A DNA stretch of 64,000 nt from Cryptosporangium arvum DSM 44712 (GCF_000585375.1 NZ_KK073874.1:6912894-6976893), one strand, 5' to 3'; shown: positions 43,149-54,531, counted from the first letter of the stretch. Notes: generated from the sequence alone by a model not told the origin. Made by a program: numbers and translations.

Positions 43149-44009
43149 GTGTCTCCCATCCTCGGCGCGCACGTGCCCGCTTCCGGAGGGCTCGCCAAGC
43201 GCGCGATCCCCTACGTCGAGCGCGTCCGGGCCGGCACCCTGCAGGTGTTCGTGTCGAACCCGCGCGGCTGGGCGCTGGCCCCCGGCGTACCGGCGCAGGA
43301 CACGAAGTTCGCCGCCTGGGCCGCCGAGCAGGACGTACCGGTCTTCATCCACGCGACGTTCCTGGTCAACCTCGGCTCGAACGTGGAGGCGACGGTCGAG
43401 AAGTCGGTCGCGTCGCTGCGTCACGCGGTGGCCCGCGGGCGGGTGATCGGCGCGCGTGGCGTCGTGTTCCACGCCGGGTCGTCGCTGGCCACCGAACGGC
43501 GCGCGGAGGCGTACGGGCAGCTGCGCGCGCACCTGCTGCCGCTGCTCGACGAGCTGACGCCGGACGACCCCGACCTGCTGGTCGAGCCGACCGCCGGCGG
43601 TGGGTTCGCGCTGGCGTCCCGGGTCGAGGATCTCGGGGAGTACTTCGCCGCCGTTGACGGCCACCCCCGGCTGCGGGTGTGTCTCGACACGTGCCACGCC
43701 CACGCGGCCGGGCACGACCTCTCCGAGTCCGGCGGCCTGGCCAAGGTCCTCGACACGCTCGTCGACACGGTCGGCGCCGATCGTCTGGCGCTGGTGCACG
43801 CGAACGACTCGCGTGACCCGGCGGGCTCGTTGCGCGACCGGCACGAGACGCTCGGCCGGGGCACGATCGGCGCGGAGGCGTTCGGGGCGCTGTTCACCCA
43901 TCCGGCCGCGGCCGGGGTGCCGATCGTCGTCGAGACACCCTCCGAGGACGACGGCATCGGCCACGCGGCCGACATCGGCCTGCTCCGCGGGCTGGCCGCC
44001 CGCCGATGA
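43149..44009 (+). CDS. nfo: Endonuclease IV (AP endonuclease)
   Basis: 286-residue TIM-barrel deoxyribonuclease IV of base excision repair, cutting at abasic sites with three zinc ions. Metal and substrate motifs: LGAHVPASGG, FIHATFLVNLGS, GVVFHAGSS, CLDTCHAHAAGHDL, LVHANDSRDPAGSLRDRHETLGRG and VVETPSEDDG. GTG start at 43149, only 27 nt after pknL. Confidence 0.94.
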   Translation: MSPILGAHVPASGGLAKRAIPYVERVRAGTLQVFVSNPRGWALAPGVPAQDTKFAAWAAEQDVPVFIHATFLVNLGSNVEATVEKSVASLRHAVARGRVIGARGVVFHAGSSLATERRAEAYGQLRAHLLPLLDELTPDDPDLLVEPTAGGGFALASRVEDLGEYFAAVDGHPRLRVCLDTCHAHAAGHDLSESGGLAKVLDTLVDTVGADRLALVHANDSRDPAGSLRDRHETLGRGTIGAEAFGALFTHPAAAGVPIVVETPSEDDGIGHAADIGLLRGLAARR

Positions 44010-44057
44010 CGCAGCGGGCTGGCAGCTACCCGACAGCACGTTTCCCGCGTCATCGGT

Positions 44058-44063
44058 TAGGCT
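44058..44063 (+). promoter_or_regulatory. Leaderless promoter -10 for the aromatic leader
   Basis: TAGGCT, 7 nt before the leader peptide ATG; places the transcript 5' end at or next to the start codon. Confidence 0.6.
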
Positions 44064-44070
44064 TCGCGTC

Positions 44071-44142
44071 ATGCAGCAGCGCTTCTACTTTTGGTATGGC
44101 TACCGCCCGGGCTCTCCCCGGCGGCTAGTCGCGCTGCACTAG
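44071..44142 (+). CDS. Aromatic amino acid leader peptide (attenuator of aroF)
   Basis: 23-codon ORF beginning MQQRFYFWYGYRPGSP: codons 5-11 are Phe, Tyr, Phe, Trp, Tyr, Gly, Tyr. It ends 25 nt before a strong terminator and 76 nt before the DAHP synthase gene, the first step of aromatic amino acid synthesis. A stalled ribosome on these codons under Phe, Tyr or Trp shortage would free the following GCCCGGGC (44105-44112) to pair with the terminator's left arm, letting transcription pass. Classic transcription attenuation is strongly implied. Confidence 0.87.
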   Translation: MQQRFYFWYGYRPGSPRRLVALH

Positions 44143-44167
44143 AGCGCAAAGCCGCTAAGGAACTCTC

Positions 44168-44202
44168 GCCCCGGGCCCCAGGCCCGGGGCTCTTTCGTTT
44201 TC
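44168..44202 (+). terminator. Attenuator terminator before aroF
   Basis: Perfect 10-bp stem GCCCCGGGCC / GGCCCGGGGC (44168-44177 and 44181-44190) with loop CCA, followed by TCTTTCGTTTTC. One of the few hairpins in the window with a proper U tract. The aroF ribosome binding site AGGAG (44204-44208) follows at once. Confidence 0.88.
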
Positions 44203-44218
44203 TAGGAGAAACACCGCA

Positions 44219-45250
44219 ATGGTCATCGTGATGAGTCCCGACGCTTCGGAGAGCGCCCTCTCCACGGTCGTGTCGACGGTCGAGGAGGCCGGCGGCTCGG
44301 CGTTCGTCTCCCGTGGCGTAACCCGCACGATCATCGGCGTGGTCGCCGGCGAACCCGTGCTGGCCTCGCTGGAGGTGCAAGGTCTGCCCGGCGTCGCCGA
44401 GGTCGTCCGGATCACCTCGCCCTACAAGCTGGTCAGCAGCGAGAACCATCCCCGGACGTCGACCGTGCACGTGCGCGGCGTCCCGATCGGCCCCGACAGC
44501 GTCACGCTGATCGCCGGCCCGTGCGCGGTGGAGACCCCCGAGCAGACGCTCGCGGCCGCCCGGATGGCCCGTGGCGCCGGTGCCGCGCTGCTGCGCGGGG
44601 GTGCCTACAAGCCGCGCACGTCGCCGTACGCGTTCCAGGGGCTGGGCGTCGACGGCCTGAAGATCCTCGCCGACGTGCGTACCGAGACCGGCCTGCCGGT
44701 GGTGACCGAGGTCGTCGACCCGGCCGACGTCGACGTGGTGGCCGAGTACGCCGACATGCTGCAGATCGGCACCCGCAACATGCAGAACTTCCCGCTGCTG
44801 CAGGCGGTGGGCGCGATCGGCAAGCCGGTGCTGCTCAAGCGTGGCCTCACCGCCACCTACGAGGAGTGGCTGATGGCCGCCGAGTACATCGCCCAGCGCG
44901 GCAACCTCGACATCGTGCTGTGCGAGCGCGGGGTGCGCTCCTTCGAGTCGGCGATCCGGAACATGCTCGACGTGTCGGCGGTGCCGATGATGCACCAGCT
45001 CTCGCACCTGCCGATCCTGATCGACCCGTCGCACGCGGCCGGGCGCCGCGAGCTCGTCGTGCCGCTGTCGCGGGCCGCGATCGGCGTCGGCGCGGACGGG
45101 CTGCTGATCGACGTCCACCCCCATCCGGAGACCGCCAAGTGCGACGGGCCGCAGGCCCTGCACGGCGACGACCTGGCCGAACTGGAGCTCGCCGTCCGCA
45201 CTTTGCCGCCGGCGCTCGGTAAGACGCTGACCCCCGCAACTACGCTCTGA
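44219..45250 (+). CDS. aroF: 3-deoxy-7-phosphoheptulonate synthase, type I beta
   Basis: 343-residue DAHP synthase condensing PEP and erythrose 4-phosphate. N-terminal ferredoxin-like (ACT-like) regulatory domain (to about 85), then the barrel with IAGPCAVE, LRGGAYKPRTSPYAFQGLG, LQIGTRNMQNFPLL, VLLKRGLTATYEEWL, CERGVRSFE and DPSHAAGRR. Preceded by an aromatic attenuator, so expression should rise on aromatic shortage. A second, type II DAHP synthase lies at 49652. Confidence 0.95.
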   Translation: MVIVMSPDASESALSTVVSTVEEAGGSAFVSRGVTRTIIGVVAGEPVLASLEVQGLPGVAEVVRITSPYKLVSSENHPRTSTVHVRGVPIGPDSVTLIAGPCAVETPEQTLAAARMARGAGAALLRGGAYKPRTSPYAFQGLGVDGLKILADVRTETGLPVVTEVVDPADVDVVAEYADMLQIGTRNMQNFPLLQAVGAIGKPVLLKRGLTATYEEWLMAAEYIAQRGNLDIVLCERGVRSFESAIRNMLDVSAVPMMHQLSHLPILIDPSHAAGRRELVVPLSRAAIGVGADGLLIDVHPHPETAKCDGPQALHGDDLAELELAVRTLPPALGKTLTPATTL

Positions 45251-45262
45251 GCACCTGATTCG

Positions 45263-45293
45263 ACGAGGCGCCGCCCTTGGGGCGGCGCCTCGT
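45263..45293 (+). terminator. Terminator hairpin after aroF
   Basis: 14-bp perfect stem (45263-45276 and 45280-45293), loop TTG, 12 nt after the aroF stop; weak T-rich tail. Confidence 0.8.
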
Positions 45294-45340
45294 TCGGGTT
45301 CGGGAGCGAATTCGCACAACCACTTGCATCCCGCGCACCT

Positions 45341-45359
45341 TTAGGTGACCCTTACTGAG
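45341..45359. promoter_or_regulatory. IdeR/DtxR-like iron box upstream of bfd
   Basis: TTAGGTGACCCTTACTGAG agrees with the IdeR consensus TTAGGTTAGGCTAACCTAA at about 12 of 19 positions, with an intact first half-site. A further half-site-like AAGCCTTACC follows at 45362-45371. Located 43 nt before bfd. Confidence 0.6.
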
Positions 45360-45401
45360 CCAAGCCTTACCAATGGCCCAGCCGCTCCCGGAGGTGAGCT
45401 C

Positions 45402-45584
45402 ATGTACGTCTGCATCTGCGCGCGAGTTCGCGAATCCGAGGTGCGGTCGGCGATCTCCGCCGGCGCCCGCGACGAGTTCGACGTCGGCGAGGCCTGCGGG
45501 GCGGGCACCGGGTGCGGGTCCTGCGTCGAGCGGATCTGCGGGTTAATCCAGGACGGAGAAGCGCCGCTGGCCCGAGCTTCCTGA
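45402..45584 (+). CDS. bfd: Bacterioferritin-associated ferredoxin
   Basis: 60-residue [2Fe-2S] protein that reduces iron in bacterioferritin for release. Cysteine pattern MYVCICARV and TGCGSCVERICG matches Bfd. The ATG at 45402 has GGAGGT upstream. Next to bfr and below an IdeR-like box, so iron-dependent control is likely. Confidence 0.92.
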   Translation: MYVCICARVRESEVRSAISAGARDEFDVGEACGAGTGCGSCVERICGLIQDGEAPLARAS

Positions 45585-45710
45585 CCGCGGGACAACCTCC
45601 GATCGTAGACGCCACTCGCTCTACGGTCGGCGAGTCGTGTCCGGCAACAGGAAAAACCTCCGTTTCGACGATAGGGTGGTTGTTCCACACCCGAACGGAG
45701 GGCCTCCGGC

Positions 45711-46190
45711 ATGCAAGGCGACGCGAGGACCATCGAGTTCCTCAACGAGCAGCTCACCGCCGAGCTGACCGCGATCAACCAGTACTTCCTGCACGGAAAG
45801 ATGCAGGAGAACTGGGGCTACACGACTCTGGCTTCGCACACCAAGGCCGAGTCCATCGACGAGATGCGCCACGCCGAGGTGCTCACCGACCGGATCCTGT
45901 TCCTCGAAGGGCTTCCGAACTACCAGAAGCTGCTGGCGCTGCGTATCGGCGAGACCGTCCCGGAGATGTTCCGGTGCGACATGCTGATCGAGCAGGAGGC
46001 CGTCACCCGGCTGCGCGAGGGCATCGCCCACATGCGCTCGGTCGGTGACCACACGTCGGCGAACCTCTTCGAGGCGATCCTCAAGGACGAGGAACACCAC
46101 ATCGACTACCTCGAGACCCAGCTCGATCTGATCGAGAAGCTCGGCGAGCCGCTGTACCTCTCCCGGTTGGCCCAGCACCCCGAGTCCTGA
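45711..46190 (+). CDS. bfr: Bacterioferritin
   Basis: 159-residue haem-containing ferritin storing iron as ferric mineral. All diiron ligands are in their standard places: Glu18, Glu51, His54, Glu94, Glu127, His130; the haem ligand Met52 is present (IDEMRHAE). GGAGGG precedes the ATG. 126 nt downstream of bfd, with no terminator seen between, so cotranscription is possible. A terminator follows. Confidence 0.97.
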   Translation: MQGDARTIEFLNEQLTAELTAINQYFLHGKMQENWGYTTLASHTKAESIDEMRHAEVLTDRILFLEGLPNYQKLLALRIGETVPEMFRCDMLIEQEAVTRLREGIAHMRSVGDHTSANLFEAILKDEEHHIDYLETQLDLIEKLGEPLYLSRLAQHPES

Positions 46191-46199
46191 GCCATTCCT

Positions 46200-46244
46200 C
46201 GAGGCCCACTCCGGCAGCCGCCGGGGTGGGCCTCGATTGTTTCA
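46200..46244 (+). terminator. Terminator after bfr
   Basis: Stem CGAGGCCCAC / GTGGGCCTCG (46200-46209, 46226-46235) with an inner CCGGC/GCCGG stem, then ATTGTTT. Confidence 0.8.
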
Positions 46245-46283
46245 CGCCGCGTATTCGTCTGATCACTGTGCGACGATGACGTC

Positions 46284-47309
46284 GTGCGATTCCGTGCCCT
46301 GACAGTGGTGTTGGCGGTCGTCCTCGGTGTCCTGGTCGCGCCGCCTGCGGATGCTGCCGCGCGCCGGCCCGCGGTCGTGGGGATGGGCGACAGTTTCGTC
46401 TCCGGTGAAGGTGCGGGGAACTACCGTCCGGGCACGAACCGCCGCGGCAACTTCTGTCACCGCTCCCGGGCCGCCGCGATCGAGCACACCGCGCTGCCCG
46501 GGGTCCGGCGCCCGGCCCGGGTGAACCTGGCGTGCGCCGGGGCGAGCACCGCCGACGTCCGGCTCGGCGGGCACCACCGGTACGGCGAGGCGCCGCAGGC
46601 CGAGCAGCTGCGCGCGGTGGCGCGGCGGTACGACGTGCGGCTGATCGTGTTGACCGTCGGCGTCAACGACATCGGTTACGCCAACCTGGCCTACGACTGC
46701 ATCGTCGCGTACCTGCGGCTCGCTCCGCGCTGCCAGGACGCCTGGACGCCGATCGTCCGGAAGCGGTTGAGCGCGGCCGAGCCCCGGATCGCGCGGAACG
46801 TGCGTGACATCCGGTCGGTGATGCGTGACGCCGGGTACGGGCGGAACGACTACACACTCGTGCTGCAGTCGTACGCGTCGCCGGTCACGGGCGACATCCG
46901 GTACGGCGGCGCGGCCCGGGGGCTGTTCGGGTGCCCGGTGCGCGACGACGACGGCAACTGGGCCAAGAACTGGGTGGCCGGCCGGTTCAGCGCCGCGTTC
47001 GCGCGGATCGCCGCGACGCAGGGCGTCCGCTATCTGGACCTTTCTCCGGCCCTCCGCGGGCGGGAGGCGTGCGCGCGTGGCATCAGCCGGTACCAGGAGT
47101 GGTCGCGCGGCGTCTCGGTCGATCTGGCCGGGATCCGGCACGGGCTGGGAATGAACATGCTGCAGCAGTCCGCCCACCCGAACGCCCGCGGCCACGCCCA
47201 GTTCGCGACCTGTCTGAGTGCGTTCGTCGCCCGCGACCTGCGCTCCGCGCAGTGCGCCCGCCAGGCCGACGGCAACCTGGCCCCGGTGACGACGGCCGCG
47301 GCCGCCTAG
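46284..47309 (+). CDS. Secreted SGNH (GDSL) hydrolase
   Basis: 341 residues with a Sec signal peptide (about 1-26, cut near ADA-AA). SGNH blocks: nucleophile Ser in GMGDSFVSGEG, Gly in ACAGAST, Asn in VGVNDIGY and the C-terminal His in AHPNARGHAQF with the preceding Asp/Asn. Several Cys residues suggest disulfides. Probably an extracellular esterase or lipase; substrate unknown. GTG start at 46284. Confidence 0.88.
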   Translation: MRFRALTVVLAVVLGVLVAPPADAAARRPAVVGMGDSFVSGEGAGNYRPGTNRRGNFCHRSRAAAIEHTALPGVRRPARVNLACAGASTADVRLGGHHRYGEAPQAEQLRAVARRYDVRLIVLTVGVNDIGYANLAYDCIVAYLRLAPRCQDAWTPIVRKRLSAAEPRIARNVRDIRSVMRDAGYGRNDYTLVLQSYASPVTGDIRYGGAARGLFGCPVRDDDGNWAKNWVAGRFSAAFARIAATQGVRYLDLSPALRGREACARGISRYQEWSRGVSVDLAGIRHGLGMNMLQQSAHPNARGHAQFATCLSAFVARDLRSAQCARQADGNLAPVTTAAAA

Positions 47310-47310
47310 G

Positions 47311-47365
47311 GACAGGTTCCCGGGGCCTCGACGCGTTCCCGGCCTGGTTCGACCCGTCATAGGCC
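47311..47365. repeat. Intergenic repeat related to 22857-22911
   Basis: In the gap between the convergent SGNH hydrolase and an unknown gene. Its right end shares CGTCATAGGCCCGGGA with the element at 22857-22911 (one base different in the core), and its left end TTCCCGGGGCC matches the other arm. Confidence 0.5.
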
Positions 47366-47377
47366 CGGGAGGACGCG

Positions 47378-48613
47378 CTAGCCCGGTACCCCGTGGCGGG
47401 GGCGGCGGTGGTGGCGGGGTTCCACGGCGGCGTGCCGGGCGGGCTCGGTGCCGCGGCGGCGACGCTGGTCGAGCACCGACCGGGCGTCGGCACGCAGGCC
47501 GTCGGTGCCGTGCCAGCGGGCGATACCGGCGGTCGCGGCGTCGCCGAGCGTGGCGTCGGCGCCGGCCGGCTCCCCCGGCTCCACCGACATCCCGTCGAGC
47601 ACCCGCACGAACGCGTCCGCGACCAGCGCGGCCACCGGATCACCCTCGGTGTGCACCACCGACGCCCGGCGGAATGCCGGCTCGGCCGTGGTCACGCCCT
47701 CCAGCACGGCCGTGTAGCGCACGATCCGCACCGGCTCGTCAGCCTGCACGAGCGCCTCCAGCTCCGCGCTGGTGGCGGGCCCGAGCCGGTCGCCGTCACC
47801 CTCCCGGACGACCGCGGGCAACCCGTCCGCGAGGTCCTGCCAGCGGTCCTGGTCCGCGGCCAGGCGGCTGACCAGCCGCCCCAGGTCCTCGCCGGCCGGC
47901 ACGCTCCAGAACGCGACCTCCCGCCGGGCCCGCGCGTCCGCGAACCGCTCCTCCATCGCGAGCAGGTACTCCGGGCCGGAGCCCCAGTCCGGCGCGCTCA
48001 TCCGCGTCCGCCGGATCACCAGCATCGGCCCCTCGGAGGAGGCCACCCAGAACACGTCGACGTAGACCGCCAACCGGTCCGGGCCGCCGCCGAGCTGGGT
48101 GCGCCACCGCTCGACCCGCTTGCGCCCGCGTTCCTGGGCCGCCCGGCGCCCCCGGAACCGCGCGAGGTCGTCACGCGCCGACGAGCCGTTGCGCTCGGTG
48201 GACGGCCGGAACTGGACGGTGTTGGTGACGGGGCTGCCGGCCACCTCCCTCGGCCAGCGGGTCAGCAGCGACAGCACGGTCTCCAGGCGGCTCACCCGCT
48301 CGGTGAGCTCGGCCACCTCCCGGCGGGCCTCCTCGCCGATACGCACGCGCCCGCGCACCTCACGCAGGTCGGCGTCGGCCCGGTCGGAGCGCTCGGCCAG
48401 TTCGGCGAGCCCGCTCTCCGCGATCAGCCGACCGTCGACGACGTCGCGCAGGGTCAGCAGCACGACGAGCACCAGCGCGCCGAAGCCGAGAGCGACCACG
48501 ACCGGGAAGAACGGCTCGAGCAGCCACTCGGCGAAGAGCAGGGTCAGCGTGGTGCCCAACGTCCACGCGAGGATCAGCGGTTGCTCACCGACAACCCGGC
48601 GTAAGGTGCGCAT
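47378..48613 (-). CDS. Membrane protein with coiled coil, function unknown
   Basis: 411 residues. Two adjacent membrane segments at the N-terminus (about 15-55: LAWTLGTTLTLLFAEWLL, VVVALGFGALVLVVLLTL), then a coiled coil (about 75-115, LREVRGRVRIGEEARREVAELTERV in parts), then a 230-residue cytoplasmic domain with no recognised family and a His/Arg-rich tail. ATG at 48613. No neighbour gives a clue; a structural or signalling role at the membrane is possible. Confidence 0.7.
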   Translation of the reverse strand: MRTLRRVVGEQPLILAWTLGTTLTLLFAEWLLEPFFPVVVALGFGALVLVVLLTLRDVVDGRLIAESGLAELAERSDRADADLREVRGRVRIGEEARREVAELTERVSRLETVLSLLTRWPREVAGSPVTNTVQFRPSTERNGSSARDDLARFRGRRAAQERGRKRVERWRTQLGGGPDRLAVYVDVFWVASSEGPMLVIRRTRMSAPDWGSGPEYLLAMEERFADARARREVAFWSVPAGEDLGRLVSRLAADQDRWQDLADGLPAVVREGDGDRLGPATSAELEALVQADEPVRIVRYTAVLEGVTTAEPAFRRASVVHTEGDPVAALVADAFVRVLDGMSVEPGEPAGADATLGDAATAGIARWHGTDGLRADARSVLDQRRRRGTEPARHAAVEPRHHRRPRHGVPG

Positions 48614-48671
48614 GACGCATCGTTGCGCCAGTCGTCAGCGAAAAGAAAGTCTCCGTTCGGAGGGTTTTGGA

Positions 48672-52205
<3,534 letters not shown>

Positions 52206-52234
52206 GTAGACCCGGTCTGCCAGGATCGACAGCT

Positions 52235-52621
52235 GTGAAGCTCATACTCACGGTGCTCGTCACCGCGGTGGCGCTCCTGGCGTCGACGTACGTCGTCGAC
52301 GGCATCGACGTCACCGAGACAACCTGGCCGGCCAAGGTCGGCACGCTGCTCGTCGTCGCGGTGATCTTCGGTGTGATCAACGCGATCGTGAAGCCGGTCG
52401 TGAAGGCGATCGGCTGCGGGATCTACGTTCTGACGCTCGGGTTGTTCGGGCTGATCGTGAACGCGCTCCTGTTCCTGCTCGTCGGCTGGTTCGCCGAGCA
52501 GTTCGGGCTCGGCTTCGAGGTCGACGGCTTCTGGGCCGGCTTCTGGGGCGCAATCGTCGTCTGGATCGTCAGCTTCGTCCTGAACCTCGCGCTCGACCTC
52601 GCCGGCCGCGAGGAGGACTAA
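52235..52621 (+). CDS. Phage holin family 4 (DUF360-like) membrane protein
   Basis: 128 residues and four membrane segments: ILTVLVTAVALLAS, VGTLLVVAVIFGVINAIVKPV, YVLTLGLFGLIVNALLFLLVGW, FWGAIVVWIVSFVLNLAL. The INAIVKPVVK and LTLGLFGLIVNALL patterns match the PF04020 family, common in chromosomes and not a phage sign by itself. GTG start at 52235. Its TAA overlaps the pfk TAG on the other strand. Confidence 0.87.
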   Translation: MKLILTVLVTAVALLASTYVVDGIDVTETTWPAKVGTLLVVAVIFGVINAIVKPVVKAIGCGIYVLTLGLFGLIVNALLFLLVGWFAEQFGLGFEVDGFWAGFWGAIVVWIVSFVLNLALDLAGREED

Positions 52622-53646
52622 CCGAAGAACACTTCCGCTTCGGCGTAGCGGGACAGGGGAACGGTCTTCAGTTCGCGGGTGGCCTCTTCGATCGGCACCC
52701 GGACGATGTCGGTGCCCTGCAGCGCGACCATCTTTCCCCAGTCCCGCTCGTGGGCGGCGTCGATCGCGTGCAGGCCGAACCGGGTGGCCAGCACGCGGTC
52801 GAACGGCGTCGGCGAACCGCCGCGCTGGACGTGCCCGAGCACGACCGCCCGCGACTCCTTGCCGGTGCGCTCCTCGATCCGCTCGGCGAGCCACTGCCCG
52901 ATGCCGCCCAGCCGCACGTGCCCGAACGCGTCGAGCTCGCCGCTCTTGAGCACCTCGGCGCCTTCCTGCGGCACCGCGCCCTCGGCGACCACGAGGATCG
53001 GCGAGTAGTGCTGGGTGGCGAACCGCGACTCGACGTGCTTGATCACGTCGTCGAGGCTGAACGGCAGCTCGGGGACGAGGATCACGTTCGCGCCGCCGGC
53101 CAGCCCGGAGTGCAGCGCGATCCACCCGGCGTGCCGCCCCATCACCTCGACGACGAGCGCGCGGTGGTGCGACTCGGCGGTGGTGTGCAGCCGGTCGATC
53201 GCCTCGACCGCGACCGTCACCGCGGTGTCGAACCCGAACGTGTAGTCGGTCGCGCCCAGGTCGTTGTCGATCGTCTTGGGCACACCGACCACCGGGATGC
53301 CCTCGTCGGTGAGCTTCTTCGCCACGCCGAGGGTGTCCTCGCCGCCGATCGCGATCAGCGACTCGATGCCCCGCCGCTCCAGCGTCTCCCGGATCTTCTC
53401 GACGCCGTACTCCACTTTGTACGGGTTGGTCCGCGACGAGCCCAGGATCGTGCCACCCCGCGGCAGGATGCCGCGGACCTGCTCGATGCCCAGCGGCCGC
53501 GCGTCGTCCTCCACCGGACCGCGCCAGCCGTCCCGGAAACCGGAGAACTCGTGCCCGTACACACTCACGCCCTTGCGGACGATGGCCCGGATGACGGCGT
53601 TGAGGCCGGGGCAGTCTCCCCCGCCGGTGAGCACGCCGATGTGCAT
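52618..53646 (-). CDS. pfkA: 6-phosphofructokinase, group III, with PPi-type residues
   Basis: 342-residue phosphofructokinase. LTGGGDCPGLNAVIR start, GGEDTLG at 101-107 and PKTIDNDLG at 123-131, MGRHAGWIAL. The donor-site residues are Asp104 and Lys124; ATP-specific enzymes have Gly at both, while PPi-dependent enzymes such as that of Amycolatopsis methanolica have Asp/Lys. So pyrophosphate is the likely phosphoryl donor and the step could be reversible. ATG at 53646 with GAAAGGACC upstream. An inverted repeat lies around the ribosome binding site. Confidence 0.92.
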   Translation of the reverse strand: MHIGVLTGGGDCPGLNAVIRAIVRKGVSVYGHEFSGFRDGWRGPVEDDARPLGIEQVRGILPRGGTILGSSRTNPYKVEYGVEKIRETLERRGIESLIAIGGEDTLGVAKKLTDEGIPVVGVPKTIDNDLGATDYTFGFDTAVTVAVEAIDRLHTTAESHHRALVVEVMGRHAGWIALHSGLAGGANVILVPELPFSLDDVIKHVESRFATQHYSPILVVAEGAVPQEGAEVLKSGELDAFGHVRLGGIGQWLAERIEERTGKESRAVVLGHVQRGGSPTPFDRVLATRFGLHAIDAAHERDWGKMVALQGTDIVRVPIEEATRELKTVPLSRYAEAEVFFG

Positions 53647-53658
53647 GGTGCGGTCCTT

Positions 53659-53704
53659 TCGTAGCACGCGGGCGGCGGAAGGGAACCGCGTCACGGTGCT
53701 ACGA
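53659..53704 (-). promoter_or_regulatory. Inverted repeat in the pfkA leader
   Basis: TCGTAGCAC and GTGCTACGA, perfect 9-bp arms 28 nt apart. In the pfkA mRNA the second-made arm ends exactly at the AAAGGACC ribosome binding site, so the stem could limit translation or bind a regulator. Confidence 0.5.
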
Positions 53705-53751
53705 GGGGTGTCGATCCGACGCGGTAGCCGCCTCGGTGCACACGGTAGTCG

Positions 53752-54288
53752 TCAGAGCGATCCGATGCGGACACCTTCCGGCGCGGAAACGCGCGCCTTC
53801 TCCATCGCCCGCCAGCGGGCCAGGTTGTGCCGGGCGTCGGCGACCGCGTCGTGCTGGTCGACGCCCGCCGGGGGCAGCTCGGGACGGCCCAGATCGTCCC
53901 AGCGCTGACGCAGGTCCTTGGTGAACCGGGGAATCGCGCGCGGCAGCGCGGGCATCGGACCCCACAGCTGGCAGAGCGCTACGTGGTCGTACGCGGCGTA
54001 CCAGGCCCACAGCTCCACCGAGCCGCGCGCCGGTACGCCCGCGGTGAGGAACTCCAAGAGTTCAACTTTGATTCGTTCGCGCGACATCCACGCCTTCGAC
54101 GATGGGCCGGGCAGCTTGTCGAGGACGTTCTTACGCACCCAGGGAATCGCGCGGGTGTCGTCGAACTCGGTGGATACGGCGTAAAACTCGTTGCCGTCCT
54201 CGTCGACCGCTCCGATCGAGACCAGGTCGATGGTGTGCCCGTCCTCGATGAATTCGGTGTCGTAGAAGATGCGACGAAGCGGTGCCAT
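53752..54288 (-). CDS. 3'-5' exoribonuclease (Rv2179c family)
   Basis: 178-residue DEDD-type exoribonuclease. Acidic residues are visible in FYDTEFIEDG (Asp, Glu), AWYAAYDHVALCQL (Asp) and the final HDAVADARHNL (His/Asp, DEDDh type). M. tuberculosis Rv2179c defines this family of 3' RNA exonucleases and follows aroG there too. ATG 54288. Located 105 nt upstream of pfkA on the same strand. Confidence 0.9.
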   Translation of the reverse strand: MAPLRRIFYDTEFIEDGHTIDLVSIGAVDEDGNEFYAVSTEFDDTRAIPWVRKNVLDKLPGPSSKAWMSRERIKVELLEFLTAGVPARGSVELWAWYAAYDHVALCQLWGPMPALPRAIPRFTKDLRQRWDDLGRPELPPAGVDQHDAVADARHNLARWRAMEKARVSAPEGVRIGSL

Positions 54289-54409
54289 CCCTTCATTCTG
54301 CCGTGCCGTGTTCCCCGCACAAATCCCCGTATTAAAACGATCCAGAAAGGGTACGACCGGGCTGCTGTCCGGGGCCGGACGTGCTGCCCCCTCCAAACCG
54401 GTCACAGTC

Positions 54410-54425
54410 GGTCACTTGAGTGACC
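54410..54425. promoter_or_regulatory. Inverted repeat upstream of gpgS
   Basis: GGTCACT-TG-AGTGACC, perfect 7-bp arms, with one more GGTCAC half at 54400-54405. It is in the divergent gap between the exoribonuclease and gpgS, 107 nt before gpgS. A candidate operator; the regulator is unknown. Confidence 0.5.
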
Positions 54426-54531
54426 ACAGGACGAAACTCGCAAGAAACTATTGTCCGACAGCGTGGTTGTTCTCACCCGTCACACTGGGCTGGCCATCCC
54501 CCAGCTCGGTCCTGACCGGAAGGGGTCGCCG

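Noticed and set aside
52235-52621. Phage holin as a prophage marker
   Set aside because: PF04020 proteins are common chromosomal membrane proteins and no other phage gene is near.
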